This document shows positions 25,724 through 35,509 of a stretch of DNA of 64,000 bases, in pieces. Both the position numbers and the translations under genes were made by a program. Below the pieces are notes generated by a model, which was given only the letters and a program-made list of their open reading frames with translations, was not told the DNA's origin and made no database searches. Position 1 is the first letter of the stretch, and every line of letters begins with the position of its first letter. The stretch spans positions 1 to 64,000 of the forward strand of contig NZ_FCOI02000038.1 of assembly GCF_001544795.2 (NCBI RefSeq), given 5' to 3'. Source of the stretch: Caballeronia temeraria. GTDB taxonomy: Bacteria; Pseudomonadota; Gammaproteobacteria; Burkholderiales; Burkholderiaceae.

Positions 25724-26825
25724 TCGCGGAGCCGTGCCGCAGATCGCCATGTGCTCCGCGCCGGCCGGTGGTCGGCTTCAGCGACGCGGGGACTTTGATC
25801 GATCGTCACCGACTCGCCGCCGCGCGGCTCGCCACCGAGACGGGCAGTCATTGGGTCCACAGGAACCGAAGCGGCAAACAAGCCGGTGCGCTGTTCCTCT
25901 GCTGCACGGCAGAGTTAGATCAACAAGAAGGAGTGGACTTATTGGAAGCGCGATCATTGGAACTGGCATACCGAGGCACGCCCCAATCGTCTCGGCCGGA
26001 CTACCATTGTTGCGCCGCCCACTCTGCCCCAGGAAGCGGCCGGTGATCGATTTCGGCCATTGCGTACAGGAAGACGAAGCGGAGCCCTTCGATGGGTCAC
26101 GGGAAATCGCCCAGGATGCGGTTGCGCGGGTTATGCCATCGGGCGCGCGAATAACGAGCGTGACGGCAAGCATCACGTTGTCTCCAACAAGGTCCCGCGC
26201 GAACACCACTCTTTCGCATCGCATCTCGGCCCATTGTATGACGCTCGTCCTAACCGAACTTGCTAGCGGCTGCCGCATTGCTTAAACAATACGCACCCAC
26301 GACGTCATCTGCTTGCAAGCCGGACAGCGGTTCGCCTTTCCGGTAGAAGGCGTCGGTTTCCACCGCATACCGTGCTATTTGGAAAGCTGACTCTAGTCAA
26401 ACATCCGGTTTATTGTTGCTTCTTAGGAAACACGCTGCCGAGGCAAGAGGACTGCATCTCGAAGGTCGGCGCTACGAAAGGCTAGATTCGCGCGCGCAGC
26501 TGCAGGATGCGCTTCAATCCGCTAGTACGGGCGTGCAAAGCAGGAAGGGTGGCAGCGGCGATCACTCTAGCGGGGCGACTCAGATCGCCAGCCGGCCTCC
26601 GGGATCCTTTGCCCTTAGACCGTATTGCCCGAGTTTCGAAGGCGAGATGGTGAGCGACTCGGTTGCCAAAGAAGTACAGAAGCCGGTGACCGCAGACGAG
26701 TCGGTAGCCGTCCGGGCGGGCATCTTTCGGTTATCATGCGCCTTGTCGCAGCGGGCGTCGCCAGTTTGCAAAGGCAGCATAACATCGCCCACTCGCACGC
26801 CAGGACAACGCCCGGGAGAAGCGCA
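25724..26825. other. Long region without a recognisable gene
   Basis: Several overlapping frames of 60 to 190 codons exist on both strands but all are rich in Arg, Ser and Cys, lack ribosome sites and match no family. Probably decayed sequence between the trehalose relics and the DUF4239 gene. Confidence 0.4.
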
Positions 26826-27587
26826 TTGTCTCATTCAATAGTTGCGTTGCTGGTGTTCTTGGTCGTTTCGCTTAGCGCGCTGCTCGGTCTCTATGTCAGT
26901 ACGCGCTTGCCCGATCACCATCTCAGCGACGACTCGATGAGTGCCATCAAACTCTCGATCGGCTTGGTCGCGACAATCGCGGCGCTCGTCCTCGGTCTGC
27001 TCATTTCTTCGGCGAAAAATTCCTTCGATGCGGTCAACAACGCCCTGATCGAGAACGCGGCGAACATGATTCGCCTTGACAGTGTGCTCTCGCAATACGG
27101 ACCCGAAACCGGGCCGTTGCGGCAAACGCTGAAGCGCAACTACGCGGACTGGATCGCGTTGATCGCATCGAACGACGCGACGCGCGACGCGCGGCTCGAC
27201 AGCCCCGCGATTATCGGGCGCATGGAAGAGTTCGGCCGCGGCATCGAGAGTCTTCAAGCGGCCAACGACACTCAACGAGATCTTAAAACGCGCGCCAAAC
27301 AAATCGCCGATGACGTTTTCACTGCGCGATCCCTAGCGCTGCTGCGGCGGGAAGGCACACTGCCGCGCACGCTGATGTTCGTGCTCGTGTGTTGGCTTGC
27401 GGTGATCTTCGGGACTTTCGGTGTGCTGTCGCCGCGCAACGGCACCGTCATCTTTGCATTTTTGATTTGCGCGCTCTGCGCATCCGGGGCGATTTTCGTA
27501 ATCCTAGAAATGGATACGCCGCTCGATGGCGTCATCCGGGTATCGACGCGCGCCATGCGCGAAGCCCTCGAACGTCTGGGCCGGTGA
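26826..27587 (+). CDS. DUF4239 membrane protein
   Basis: 253 residues from a TTG at 26826, with GGGAG 8 bases before; an ATG at 26736 in the same frame is an alternative but adds unlike sequence. Four hydrophobic segments: residues 4 to 24 (ALLVFLVVSLSALLGLYV), 43 to 62 (IGLVATIAALVLGLLI), about 182 to 200 and 210 to 229. The stretch LGLLISSAKNSFDAVNNALI is the DUF4239 core. Inner-membrane, function unknown. In related genomes it stands alone. Confidence 0.85.
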   Translation: MSHSIVALLVFLVVSLSALLGLYVSTRLPDHHLSDDSMSAIKLSIGLVATIAALVLGLLISSAKNSFDAVNNALIENAANMIRLDSVLSQYGPETGPLRQTLKRNYADWIALIASNDATRDARLDSPAIIGRMEEFGRGIESLQAANDTQRDLKTRAKQIADDVFTARSLALLRREGTLPRTLMFVLVCWLAVIFGTFGVLSPRNGTVIFAFLICALCASGAIFVILEMDTPLDGVIRVSTRAMREALERLGR

Positions 27588-28451
27588 CGCGCGCCGTCCG
27601 GCGCTTCCCAATGACCTGTTGAGCGACGAGCCGAAGCGTCGAAGTCTTGCCTCGCCGCATAGGCGCGAACTTTCAAGAGCGCCGCCGCCTTCCTGGCGAG
27701 TCATCGGCGCGATAGGGCTCGCGATCACGACGCGGATATTTCCAACCGTGCCGGCCACTTTGTCCGCACGTGCACTATTAGCGTGGCGACGCTGCAGAGC
27801 GACGCCGCGATTATCGTGCTCGCACTCCTTTTTGTGCTCGTTTGTCGCCCTGTGGAGTAGCGAGTGCATCGTCGCGTGAAGAGTCGGCAGTGACCGGCTA
27901 TGCGGCGTTGCCAGCGTCGCCTTAGGAATGTCGGCAAGGGGTTCGCTAACGACCCGCTCGCGCGAGCCCGTCTGAATGGACGCACCGGATAGCGCCAGTG
28001 TCACTTGTGGGTGTATGAATTTGTTGATCATTCAGGTGGGGCCTGCCGCGAGGCGCCGGTAACGTCGGCGATCCGTTCGGCCGCCGAATTTGCCCGCACC
28101 CAGCACCAATGCCGGCAATGGCAGAAAGCGCGATCGGTCGCACTGGTGCAGCCAAGCAGTACACAGACACCAGTGCTAAGTGAAGCCTAAACCGCTAAAG
28201 CATTAGCCATTTCGTCCGCGGGCAAGACGCGGTCTCATCCGCTGAGCTTTGCGCCGCAGAATGTACCATCGGCGCGCCGCGCCGGTCGAAGCAGCTTTAA
28301 TGGGCAAGAGAGCGCTCACCCTCGGCTAATTCTTTGCGCCTACATTTCACTTGCCTAGACACGCTGAACCGAGCAGCCTTAACCACTCGATCGGACCGCC
28401 ATTCGTTGATGTTCGGGTTTGCGTTCATCTCCCAGTCCAAAGGAAACGACC
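27588..28451. other. Intergenic region, nothing recognised
   Basis: No frame with a family motif. Short frames on the minus strand (such as 27725-27985) are Arg-rich shadows. The region before 28452 should hold the promoter of the thioesterase gene, but no clear boxes were found. Confidence 0.35.
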
Positions 28452-29018
28452 ATGCTTGCTCCGCAGAGACCGCTCCAGTCCCAGTTGAAACACACTGATC
28501 TTTTTCGCCCCATTTCCTCATCCCTGAAAGACAGCATTCTTGAGCCTTACAAGCAGGAGTGCGTATATATTAAGGAGGCGTTCCGGGACGTCACGCAGGA
28601 CAAGTCGTTGGTGACAATCGCCGAAGTGTGTGTGCCTGTGACGTTCTATGGATCTGAGACGGGTCACTTCAACGCCGTGGAGTCGCTGCTTTGCCTTAAC
28701 CAACTCGCCTTTCTCGCAATTGCTGAGCTCATCGTCGATGACGAGCCGCACGAGCTCCGCAAATCAATTAGGACGACATCAATTCATGTATTCAAGGAAC
28801 ACGTTCTTACTAGGACGTTCATTACTTCTGTTCGAATGCAGTACCGGCGTACGCTAGACGGCAAAAATACCTTCATGCGCCTCGCATTCACCGCAGCGAG
28901 AAAACGTGCTGGCTTGATATTCCTGGCATCGGAATTTGCGTTCATCGACGGCTCTTCTACTTTCGAGGCACGGCCTGCGTTCATGGGCGACGCGACTTTC
29001 GCCATGCCCGACATTTGA
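28452..29018 (+). CDS. FcoT-like acyl-CoA thioesterase (hot-dog fold)
   Basis: 188 residues from the ATG at 28452 (AAAGGAAACGACC before it). The core YGSETGHFNAVESLLCLNQL resembles Rv0098/FcoT of Mycobacterium tuberculosis, a long-chain acyl-CoA thioesterase. Tyr33, Tyr66, Asn74 and Asn83 stand where I recall the FcoT active-site residues. In actinobacteria FcoT-type enzymes (also ScoD) belong to isonitrile-lipopeptide clusters with an iron oxidase, an acyl-ligase, an ACP and an NRPS; none of these is in this window. So the reaction is probably hydrolysis of an acyl thioester, with substrate unknown. Confidence 0.72.
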   Translation: MLAPQRPLQSQLKHTDLFRPISSSLKDSILEPYKQECVYIKEAFRDVTQDKSLVTIAEVCVPVTFYGSETGHFNAVESLLCLNQLAFLAIAELIVDDEPHELRKSIRTTSIHVFKEHVLTRTFITSVRMQYRRTLDGKNTFMRLAFTAARKRAGLIFLASEFAFIDGSSTFEARPAFMGDATFAMPDI

Positions 29019-29776
29019 GCGTTGCCGCTCGGGCGACAAGACCATAAAGATTGCTGATCCGCAGGCTATCCTTGAGTCGGACGGATTCGACTGCCACCAC
29101 CGCGTGCGCCATCCGAACCAATGTGACAGCGTCGCGGCCTATGCGAGCTCGTACACGGAAGATGCGTGATGGTGCGTCCGGGATCAGCTGCAGAACTGTC
29201 GGTGGTTCTCCTCGAATGATTCGTGCGCCGATCAAGTTATGCTGGTTTGCTGAGCATCGGCAGCCGTGGCTAGTTGTCCCCGTTCCGAAGTCGAGCTACA
29301 TCGGTCCACAGTGCGTGGCCAGATCGGTCAATCGTCGATGATGCTGGTCGAGCCGCCGAACGACAGTTCCTGGTGGACCACGTCTCACGCCAGCGCGGGG
29401 GTGTCCAGCGCCGTTGATAACTTGCTATGCCGCCCACCGTGCCACCTCAGCTCGAGTTTCGCGGTAGCAGCTTCGCGTCTCGCTGCGCCCAGGTCGGCGC
29501 CCAGCAACTCTGCCAATCCCGTTGCAAGCACTTCTTCCAACGCATCGTTCTTGAGCGCCTTCATCGGGCCTCGGTCGCCGCCAGTAATCGCTTCCGCTGG
29601 CGGCCGGTTCCGCTACGCTGGGTCGAGACCATGGCGTGAGCCCTTCCGAGGGTAGTTCACGCGGTGGGTGGCGAAAAGGCCTGCAAAAGGGTCGACGGAA
29701 GATACACCGACTTGTCCCGGAGCCTTGCGCTGGCGCCGTTGGCTGAGACTGTTACGTGGGTATGGCGTCACGCGGC
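29019..29776. other. Region between convergent genes, one small frame
   Basis: A minus-strand frame at 29385-29564 (59 residues, ALKNDALEEVLATGLAELLG then AARREAATAKLELRWHGG) has coding character but no recognised family; it may be the end of a recombinase-like gene. The rest is empty. Confidence 0.3.
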
Positions 29777-30823
29777 TCAAATTGCATCCACGTAAAGATC
29801 CGCCTCGGCGGTCATTCCGCTTGAAAGCGTCCACTTCCCGTCGCTGAAGACAATCTCATCATCGAAACGGATCGTCGGTCGCGCGAGAATGAAATCGGTG
29901 TGCAAACGGCAGTTCCAGTCCGGATACGCGCCTTTCTTAACGGGTGAGCCGATGCCCAGATGAAATCCGGCAACGCGCTCATTGATTAACGACCGGAAAG
30001 GAACGAAACGTGAGATTGTTTGGTTCGTACCGAGGCCGATTTCACCTACCCTGTTAGCGTTCTCGATTTCAAACAACTTCTCGCACAAACTGTCGATCAG
30101 AACATCCTTGCACGAGTAATCAGTCACACGTCCTTCGCTTATTCGCAGAACAACTTCCCTACCGTCCAGTCGCGGATCGAATTCGAACGGATAGCTCATG
30201 TTGATCGCACCATCGGCGACCAAGACGCCTTCGATGTCCGCCGAGTACGTGCTGACCTCGCCACAGGGAAACACACCGGGAAACGGTGCGCGAAAATCTC
30301 CATGATTGCTCGTCCAACTAGCCAGCGAATCAGGGCGCACCACCAGATCGGTCCCCGTGTCGCTCGTGATGGTAATCTTCGAGCATGCTTTTGCGCAGGC
30401 CAAAACTCTTGTATTCAGATTCTGCAATTCGTCTTTCGACATACGGAAACATAGTTCGAACAATTCGTATCCGAAATCGAATAGGCGGTACACGGTTGTC
30501 CTGCCGACATAGTCTTGCAGACCTGTAAGAAGCTGCTTTCTATGAATGCTCTTGGTTTTGCTGACGTAGAGAACGACATCGTATCCTGCCATGTCGTCAA
30601 AACAAAAGGTCGACTGCTCATCGACCGCTTCAGCGTTCACATCGACAGATTCCTGACCACACAGGGCGACGAAATCCGAAAGCGCTGTTTGCGCCGCCAG
30701 ATCGGCCGCGTCCAGATTCCAGCGTATGAGTAGTCTGGAGCCAGCGCCGAGCCTCAGATAGTCGAGGATGAGCATGCGCATTCCTTCGGCTACATGCGGG
30801 CGCTGTTCGAGATGACGTTGCAT
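29777..30823 (-). CDS. M29/NicX-like metalloenzyme (aminopeptidase or ring-cleaving dioxygenase)
   Basis: 348 residues from the ATG at 30823; a longer frame was not chosen because its extra part is low-complexity. The C-terminal half has the M29 metal pattern: Glu189 (PCGEVST), Glu261 (GEIGLGTNQT), His288 (AGFHLGIGSP) and His308-x-Asp310 (RLHTDFI). The family includes thermostable aminopeptidases such as AmpS and 2,5-dihydroxypyridine dioxygenase NicX, which use overlapping residues for different metals and reactions. Sequence alone does not decide between them. It converges on the FcoT-like gene. Confidence 0.72.
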   Translation of the reverse strand: MQRHLEQRPHVAEGMRMLILDYLRLGAGSRLLIRWNLDAADLAAQTALSDFVALCGQESVDVNAEAVDEQSTFCFDDMAGYDVVLYVSKTKSIHRKQLLTGLQDYVGRTTVYRLFDFGYELFELCFRMSKDELQNLNTRVLACAKACSKITITSDTGTDLVVRPDSLASWTSNHGDFRAPFPGVFPCGEVSTYSADIEGVLVADGAINMSYPFEFDPRLDGREVVLRISEGRVTDYSCKDVLIDSLCEKLFEIENANRVGEIGLGTNQTISRFVPFRSLINERVAGFHLGIGSPVKKGAYPDWNCRLHTDFILARPTIRFDDEIVFSDGKWTLSSGMTAEADLYVDAI

Positions 30824-31778
30824 GGTCGATGCCTTACAAAAGATGGGGGATAGAGCCTCGGTCACACTGGACCACCGTGCTTGCCCGTCCGTCACGCCTA
30901 CTGCATTCGGAGCGCGTGCATGCAGTATCGGCATCGAGCAGCACGGTGGACTCAATGCACCATCGTTAGTTGTCGCCGACGGATGCGAACAACCAACTCG
31001 ACGGATAGGCACCCTCAGCGGCGCCTACGACTGCTGTCTGAATTTGACGGACAGCATCATCTACAGACTGAGGTCTTGAAGCAGCGAACTGCGCGCCTTG
31101 CGCAACTGCCCCACCGGTTTGTCCCATACTGAGTTCATTCCACATGATTCACCTCTCTAGATTGTGCAACGCCGAATACGTTCGGCAGACCAGGACCGCC
31201 CATGTCAGCGGGCGGCCTTATACCCCGAATCGGGGAGGCTCGTTCGGTGCGGATCAAAACCGTCCGAAGAAGTCTGGAATGGAGTTTCCCTTGTTTCAAT
31301 TAGCAGAGAATTATGCGATCTACCTGCAACGTTGACGTGGCGCGCGGATGAGATTGCTGCCGTCGCGAAGTCCTTTGTCCGGTTTCGGGCTCAGGATTCA
31401 ATCCAAGACCAATTGACAGTGCACCGATGCTTCGTGCCCGCTTAAGTTCATTGAAAGTGAGCTGGCGCGACGCGAAGTATGGAGGGTCGACTCCCCCTGC
31501 TGGCGAAGATGTCTTAGGTCGCGCAGGCGACTGTTCGCAGCGGCCTCCCCATATCAACAAGGTCACAGTGCTGTTTGGTTCGATGCGAAAGTGTTTTGGA
31601 AGCGACATAAGTTGGCAACGTTCGTGGCATCGACCGGACGTCCAACTCAGCCATCCGATGACTTGCGCACCCCCGGAAAGGAGCGCAGTGGCTTCTCATT
31701 GAGAATAATTTGTCGCTAATTCAACGTCGATACGATGCCCAGGCAGCCTTAAACTCAATAACCATCAAGGAGTATTAA
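30824..31778. other. Long region without a recognisable gene
   Basis: No frame carries a family motif. Codon content is patchy and more AT-rich than the neighbours. The end (31700-31778) should hold the promoter of the HdeA-like gene. Confidence 0.4.
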
Positions 31779-32114
31779 ATGACACTCGTTAAATGCATCG
31801 CAGCCTCCGTATGTGCTCTCGCCATCGGAGCGTCCACAGTGGCCCGCGCTGCCGAACAGAAAATCGCGCCAGCCAAGATGACGTGCGCGGACTTCGTTCA
31901 GGTGGATGAAGCGTATAAGCCGGCGCTCGTTTACTGGGTTGCAGGCGTCGACAAGCTCGGTGTGACAGGCACCGAAACGACCGTCGTCGATACCATGCAG
32001 CCCGTCGCCGCCACCGTCGCGCAGGAATGTCAGAAGGACCCGCAGACCAAGTTCATGACGAAGGTTCGCTCGATGATCAAATCGAAGCAGATTGCACTGT
32101 TTGACCACCATTAA
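31779..32114 (+). CDS. HdeA/HdeB-family periplasmic acid-stress chaperone
   Basis: 111 residues: signal peptide of about 24 (SVCALAIGASTVARA), then a mature protein of about 87. AAGGAG lies 7 bases before the ATG. MTCADFVQVDEAYKPALVYW and the second cysteine in QECQKDP give the two cysteines and the helical pattern of HdeA. HdeA unfolds at low pH and holds periplasmic proteins. Stands alone, with 300 to 900 bases of empty DNA on each side. Confidence 0.85.
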   Translation: MTLVKCIAASVCALAIGASTVARAAEQKIAPAKMTCADFVQVDEAYKPALVYWVAGVDKLGVTGTETTVVDTMQPVAATVAQECQKDPQTKFMTKVRSMIKSKQIALFDHH

Positions 32115-32519
32115 TGATTTATCGAGGGTAGGACCGAGCAGGCCCCGCGAGACGCTGAGCGCCGAGCGGGAAAAAAAGCATTGCTTCGGACGCGCCAGCG
32201 ATGACAGGTGGTGCATCCTGGTCCCGATGTCGCCCGAGTTGTATGCTGCAGGCTTCGTTAACAAATGCGCTCACACTGTCTGCCTGCGAGGGGCGAATCT
32301 AGTTTCTCCGAGCAGTCGTTGAAGGACCACAAACCTGCGTGGTTTCTCCGACGTTTCTCAGAAATACCGTGTAGGCGGCGGATCTGAGCCTCCGCGATAG
32401 ATGCGACGCGCCACGGGACCGCAGACTGGGCCAATTACTAAGCGAGTTCCTTAACGGCTCTGGCATAAAAAATGCGTCAATGACACACTTTTGTCCATAC
32501 CATCCGCGCACCGTTCCCC
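32115..32519. other. Intergenic region, nothing recognised
   Basis: No gene. CACTTTTGTCC upstream of 32520 is AT-rich compared with the surroundings and may lie near the promoter of the kinase gene, but no boxes are clear. Confidence 0.35.
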
Positions 32520-34961
32520 ATGAGCAACGACATCTCCCGCGCCGCGAGCTTTGGCACAGCATGGCTTCAACTGTGGGCCGGGTCCACTGACGACTACTCC
32601 ATTTTCGCCCTTTCGCCCGACGGCATCGTCATGACGTGGAACCCGGGGGGCGAGCGTATCCAAGGCTACAGGGCTGACGAAATTATAGGGCAGTCGTTCT
32701 CCGCGTTTTACACAGACACCGAACGCGCCTCGGGCGCGCCCGAGGCCGCACTCGAAGCCGCGGCCAGTTCAGGTCGCTATGTTAGTGAAGGATGGCGTCT
32801 GAGAAAGGACGGCACGCGGTTCTGGGCCCATGTCGTCATGACAGCACTTCGTGACAGCGCCGGTCAGCTCCTGGGCTATGGAAAGGTGGTTCAGGATGTC
32901 AGCGATAAGAAGGCCGCGCACGATGCGGTGCTGCAAAGCGAGCGGAGCTTTCGCCTGTTGGTTCAGGGTGTCATCGACTATGCCATCTTCATGCTCTCGC
33001 CCGACGGCCGGGTCACAAGCTGGAACTCCGGCGCCCGGCGGATCAAGGGATACAGCGAACGCGAGATCGTGGGCTCGCATTTCTCCAGGTTCTACACCCC
33101 CGAGGACGTCGCCGCCGGAGTGCCGTTTCGCGGGCTGGAAACGGCAAGACGCGAAGGCCGTTTCGAGGCAGAAGGTTGGCGCGTACGCAAGGATGGCAGC
33201 CGCTTCTTCGCACACGTCGTCATTGACGCGATCCGCGAGAATGGTGAGCTGGTCGGTTTTGCGAAGGTCACCCGGGACATCACCGAGCGCCGACGTGCCG
33301 CGGAACTACTGGAGCAAACGCAGCGCGCTCTGTTTCAGGCGCAGAAAATGGAGGCGTTGGGAAAACTGACCGGCGGGGTGGCACACGATTTCAACAATGT
33401 CCTGCAGGTGCTACGGGGAAACTTGGAACTGCTCGAAAGCAAATACGGACGGGACAACTGGAGCGCCGAGCGTTTAGGCAAGGCGATCGACGCGGTGGAT
33501 CGCGGCGCGAAACTGGCCTCACAGCTGCTCGCCTACGGACGTCAGCAACCACTGGCGCCACTTGTCATTAATCCCGCGCGCCAGCTTCGCGTACTGGACG
33601 ACCTGTTGCGCCGGGCGCTGGGCGAGACGATTGAAATCGAGTCCGTTGTCGCGGGCGGTCTCTGGAACATCATAGTCGACCCGCATCAGCTGGAAAACGT
33701 GATTCTCAATCTGGCTATCAATGCACGCGACGCGATGCCGGACGGAGGGAAGCTTACGCTCGAACTCGCCAACGCGACGCTGGATGACGAATACGTCTCG
33801 ACGGTCCCTGACGTCAAGGCCGGACAGTATGTCATGCTGGCTGTTACGGATACGGGGACCGGCATGAGCCGGGAAGTGATGGAGCGCGCTTTCGATCCGT
33901 TCTTCAGCACGAAACCGGAAGGCGAAGGTACTGGCCTCGGACTGAGCATGGCATACGGGTTTGTCAAGCAGAGCGGCGGGCACATCAAGCTCTACAGTGA
34001 GATCGGCGAAGGAACAACTGTCAGGATCTATTTACCTCGCTCGACCGGTACGGCAGTGGAATTCCCGCCGCGCGCGAGGGGCAGTGTGAAGCATGGCGAA
34101 GAGACCATTCTCGTCGTTGAGGATGATCCGCAGGTCCAATCGACGGTTGTCGAGCTTCTTACCGGTCTCGGCTACGCTGTGTTGAAGGCCAATGACGCCG
34201 AGCAGGCACTGGCTGTCGTCGCGAGCGGCGTGCACATCGATCTGTTATTTACGGACGTGGTCATGCCCGGGTCGTTGCGTAGCCCCGACATGGCCAGGCA
34301 AGCCGCACAGATGCTTCCTGGACTCAAGGTACTCTTCACTTCAGGGTACACGCAGAACGCTATTGTCCACGGCGGCCGGCTGGACCCGGGCGTGGAACTG
34401 CTCAGCAAACCGTACAGCCGTCAGCAGCTTGCGACGAAGGTGCGGCAGGTGCTCGGCGAAAGCGATCGCAAGGTCATCGAACAACCGATGGCCGAGTCCG
34501 ACGATGATCCTTGTGCTCCGGTCCAGCGCCTTGAAGATTTGCGGGTGCTTGCAGTAGATGATGACCCGGCGTCGCTCGACGCGCTTTGTGAACTGTTGCA
34601 CCTGCTGGGCATCGGCGCACGGCGCGCGGAAGACGCCGCCGTAGCACTCGAAGTGCTCAAAGCCGGCGACATTGACGTTCTTCTTACGGACGTCGTCATG
34701 TCCGATATGTCCGGCCTGGAACTGGCGCGCCGCGCAGCGGCCATGAAACCAGACCTCGAGGTTATTTTTGCTTCCGGCAACACCCTCCCGGAGCAAGAGA
34801 CCTTGCAATTCGAATGGTCGGCGCTGCGCAAGCCCTATTCGCTTGCGCAGTTGCAGGATACGCTGCAGTCCGCCAGTAACCGTCAGGCAAAACAAAAAGC
34901 CGGCAGAGGCGATCACGCCACGATCCGCACCTCAGATGATAGGCCGGCATCTAGCTCTTAA
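32520..34961 (+). CDS. Hybrid sensor histidine kinase, PAS-PAS-HisKA-HATPase-REC-REC
   Basis: 813 residues, soluble (no membrane helix). Two similar PAS domains at about 22-135 and 142-265 (SPDGIVMTWNPGGERIQGY; SPDGRVTSWNSGARRIKGY). HisKA with His289 (LTGGVAHDFNNVLQVLRGN). ATPase with NLAINARDAMPDGG, DTGTGM and GTGLGLS. Two receiver domains at about 515-650 (acceptor Asp579, LLFTDVVMPG) and 663-790 (Asp724, LLTDVVMSDMSG). It senses a cytoplasmic or redox/light-like cue and may feed a separate partner. The single-domain receivers at 13588 and 14973 are possible partners by family only. No output regulator adjoins. Confidence 0.94.
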   Translation: MSNDISRAASFGTAWLQLWAGSTDDYSIFALSPDGIVMTWNPGGERIQGYRADEIIGQSFSAFYTDTERASGAPEAALEAAASSGRYVSEGWRLRKDGTRFWAHVVMTALRDSAGQLLGYGKVVQDVSDKKAAHDAVLQSERSFRLLVQGVIDYAIFMLSPDGRVTSWNSGARRIKGYSEREIVGSHFSRFYTPEDVAAGVPFRGLETARREGRFEAEGWRVRKDGSRFFAHVVIDAIRENGELVGFAKVTRDITERRRAAELLEQTQRALFQAQKMEALGKLTGGVAHDFNNVLQVLRGNLELLESKYGRDNWSAERLGKAIDAVDRGAKLASQLLAYGRQQPLAPLVINPARQLRVLDDLLRRALGETIEIESVVAGGLWNIIVDPHQLENVILNLAINARDAMPDGGKLTLELANATLDDEYVSTVPDVKAGQYVMLAVTDTGTGMSREVMERAFDPFFSTKPEGEGTGLGLSMAYGFVKQSGGHIKLYSEIGEGTTVRIYLPRSTGTAVEFPPRARGSVKHGEETILVVEDDPQVQSTVVELLTGLGYAVLKANDAEQALAVVASGVHIDLLFTDVVMPGSLRSPDMARQAAQMLPGLKVLFTSGYTQNAIVHGGRLDPGVELLSKPYSRQQLATKVRQVLGESDRKVIEQPMAESDDDPCAPVQRLEDLRVLAVDDDPASLDALCELLHLLGIGARRAEDAAVALEVLKAGDIDVLLTDVVMSDMSGLELARRAAAMKPDLEVIFASGNTLPEQETLQFEWSALRKPYSLAQLQDTLQSASNRQAKQKAGRGDHATIRTSDDRPASSS

Positions 34962-35509
34962 TGCGCTTGGACCGACGTTGCTCCGAAGCGTCCTGACGAA
35001 AGAGGGCTACGCGCCGGATATGCGAAGTCTCGAAACGGTAAAACGGATCGCCGACTTGCCTCCTTCAAGGTCATAGGACGGGACAGGATGTGAGGTTCGG
35101 CGAGTCGAGCAGGATCGGCCTAGAGACAAAACGAGCGCGGCCAGGTATTGCGCACGGGCGCGATCCGTAGGTCCGGCCGCTGCGTACGGGTGCGCATGTA
35201 GACTCGGACTTCTCGCGGTCCATTCTCTTTTGCTGGTCGGGTCACGGCAATGTCACCGGCGATGCACTCGGTGTAGAAATTCCCGCTTGCGAGGGCCAAG
35301 GCTCGCATACGCCGCATCTGACGGCACAGCGCATAAACCGGCGTAACTCCGGGCTAAGAAACGCGGCATAAATTGGCGACTGAGCCCGCTGGCTCTCTAC
35401 CGAGAAGACACACTTCCAACGTCACTTGGTGCGTCGCAGGGTGACTAACACGGCGCTACCCGACGACCCTCTACATTCACGCTATCACTTTCGCTGTTCG
35501 AGGAAACAC
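34962..35509. other. Intergenic region, nothing recognised
   Basis: A minus-strand frame at 35120-35317 (65 residues) has no family motif and no ribosome site. GAGGAAACAC just before 35510 is the ribosome site of the next gene. Confidence 0.35.

Noticed and set aside
31420..31520. GC-rich stretch resembling a tRNA/tmRNA end (GTCGACTCC)
   Set aside because: No cloverleaf or acceptor stem could be built around it.
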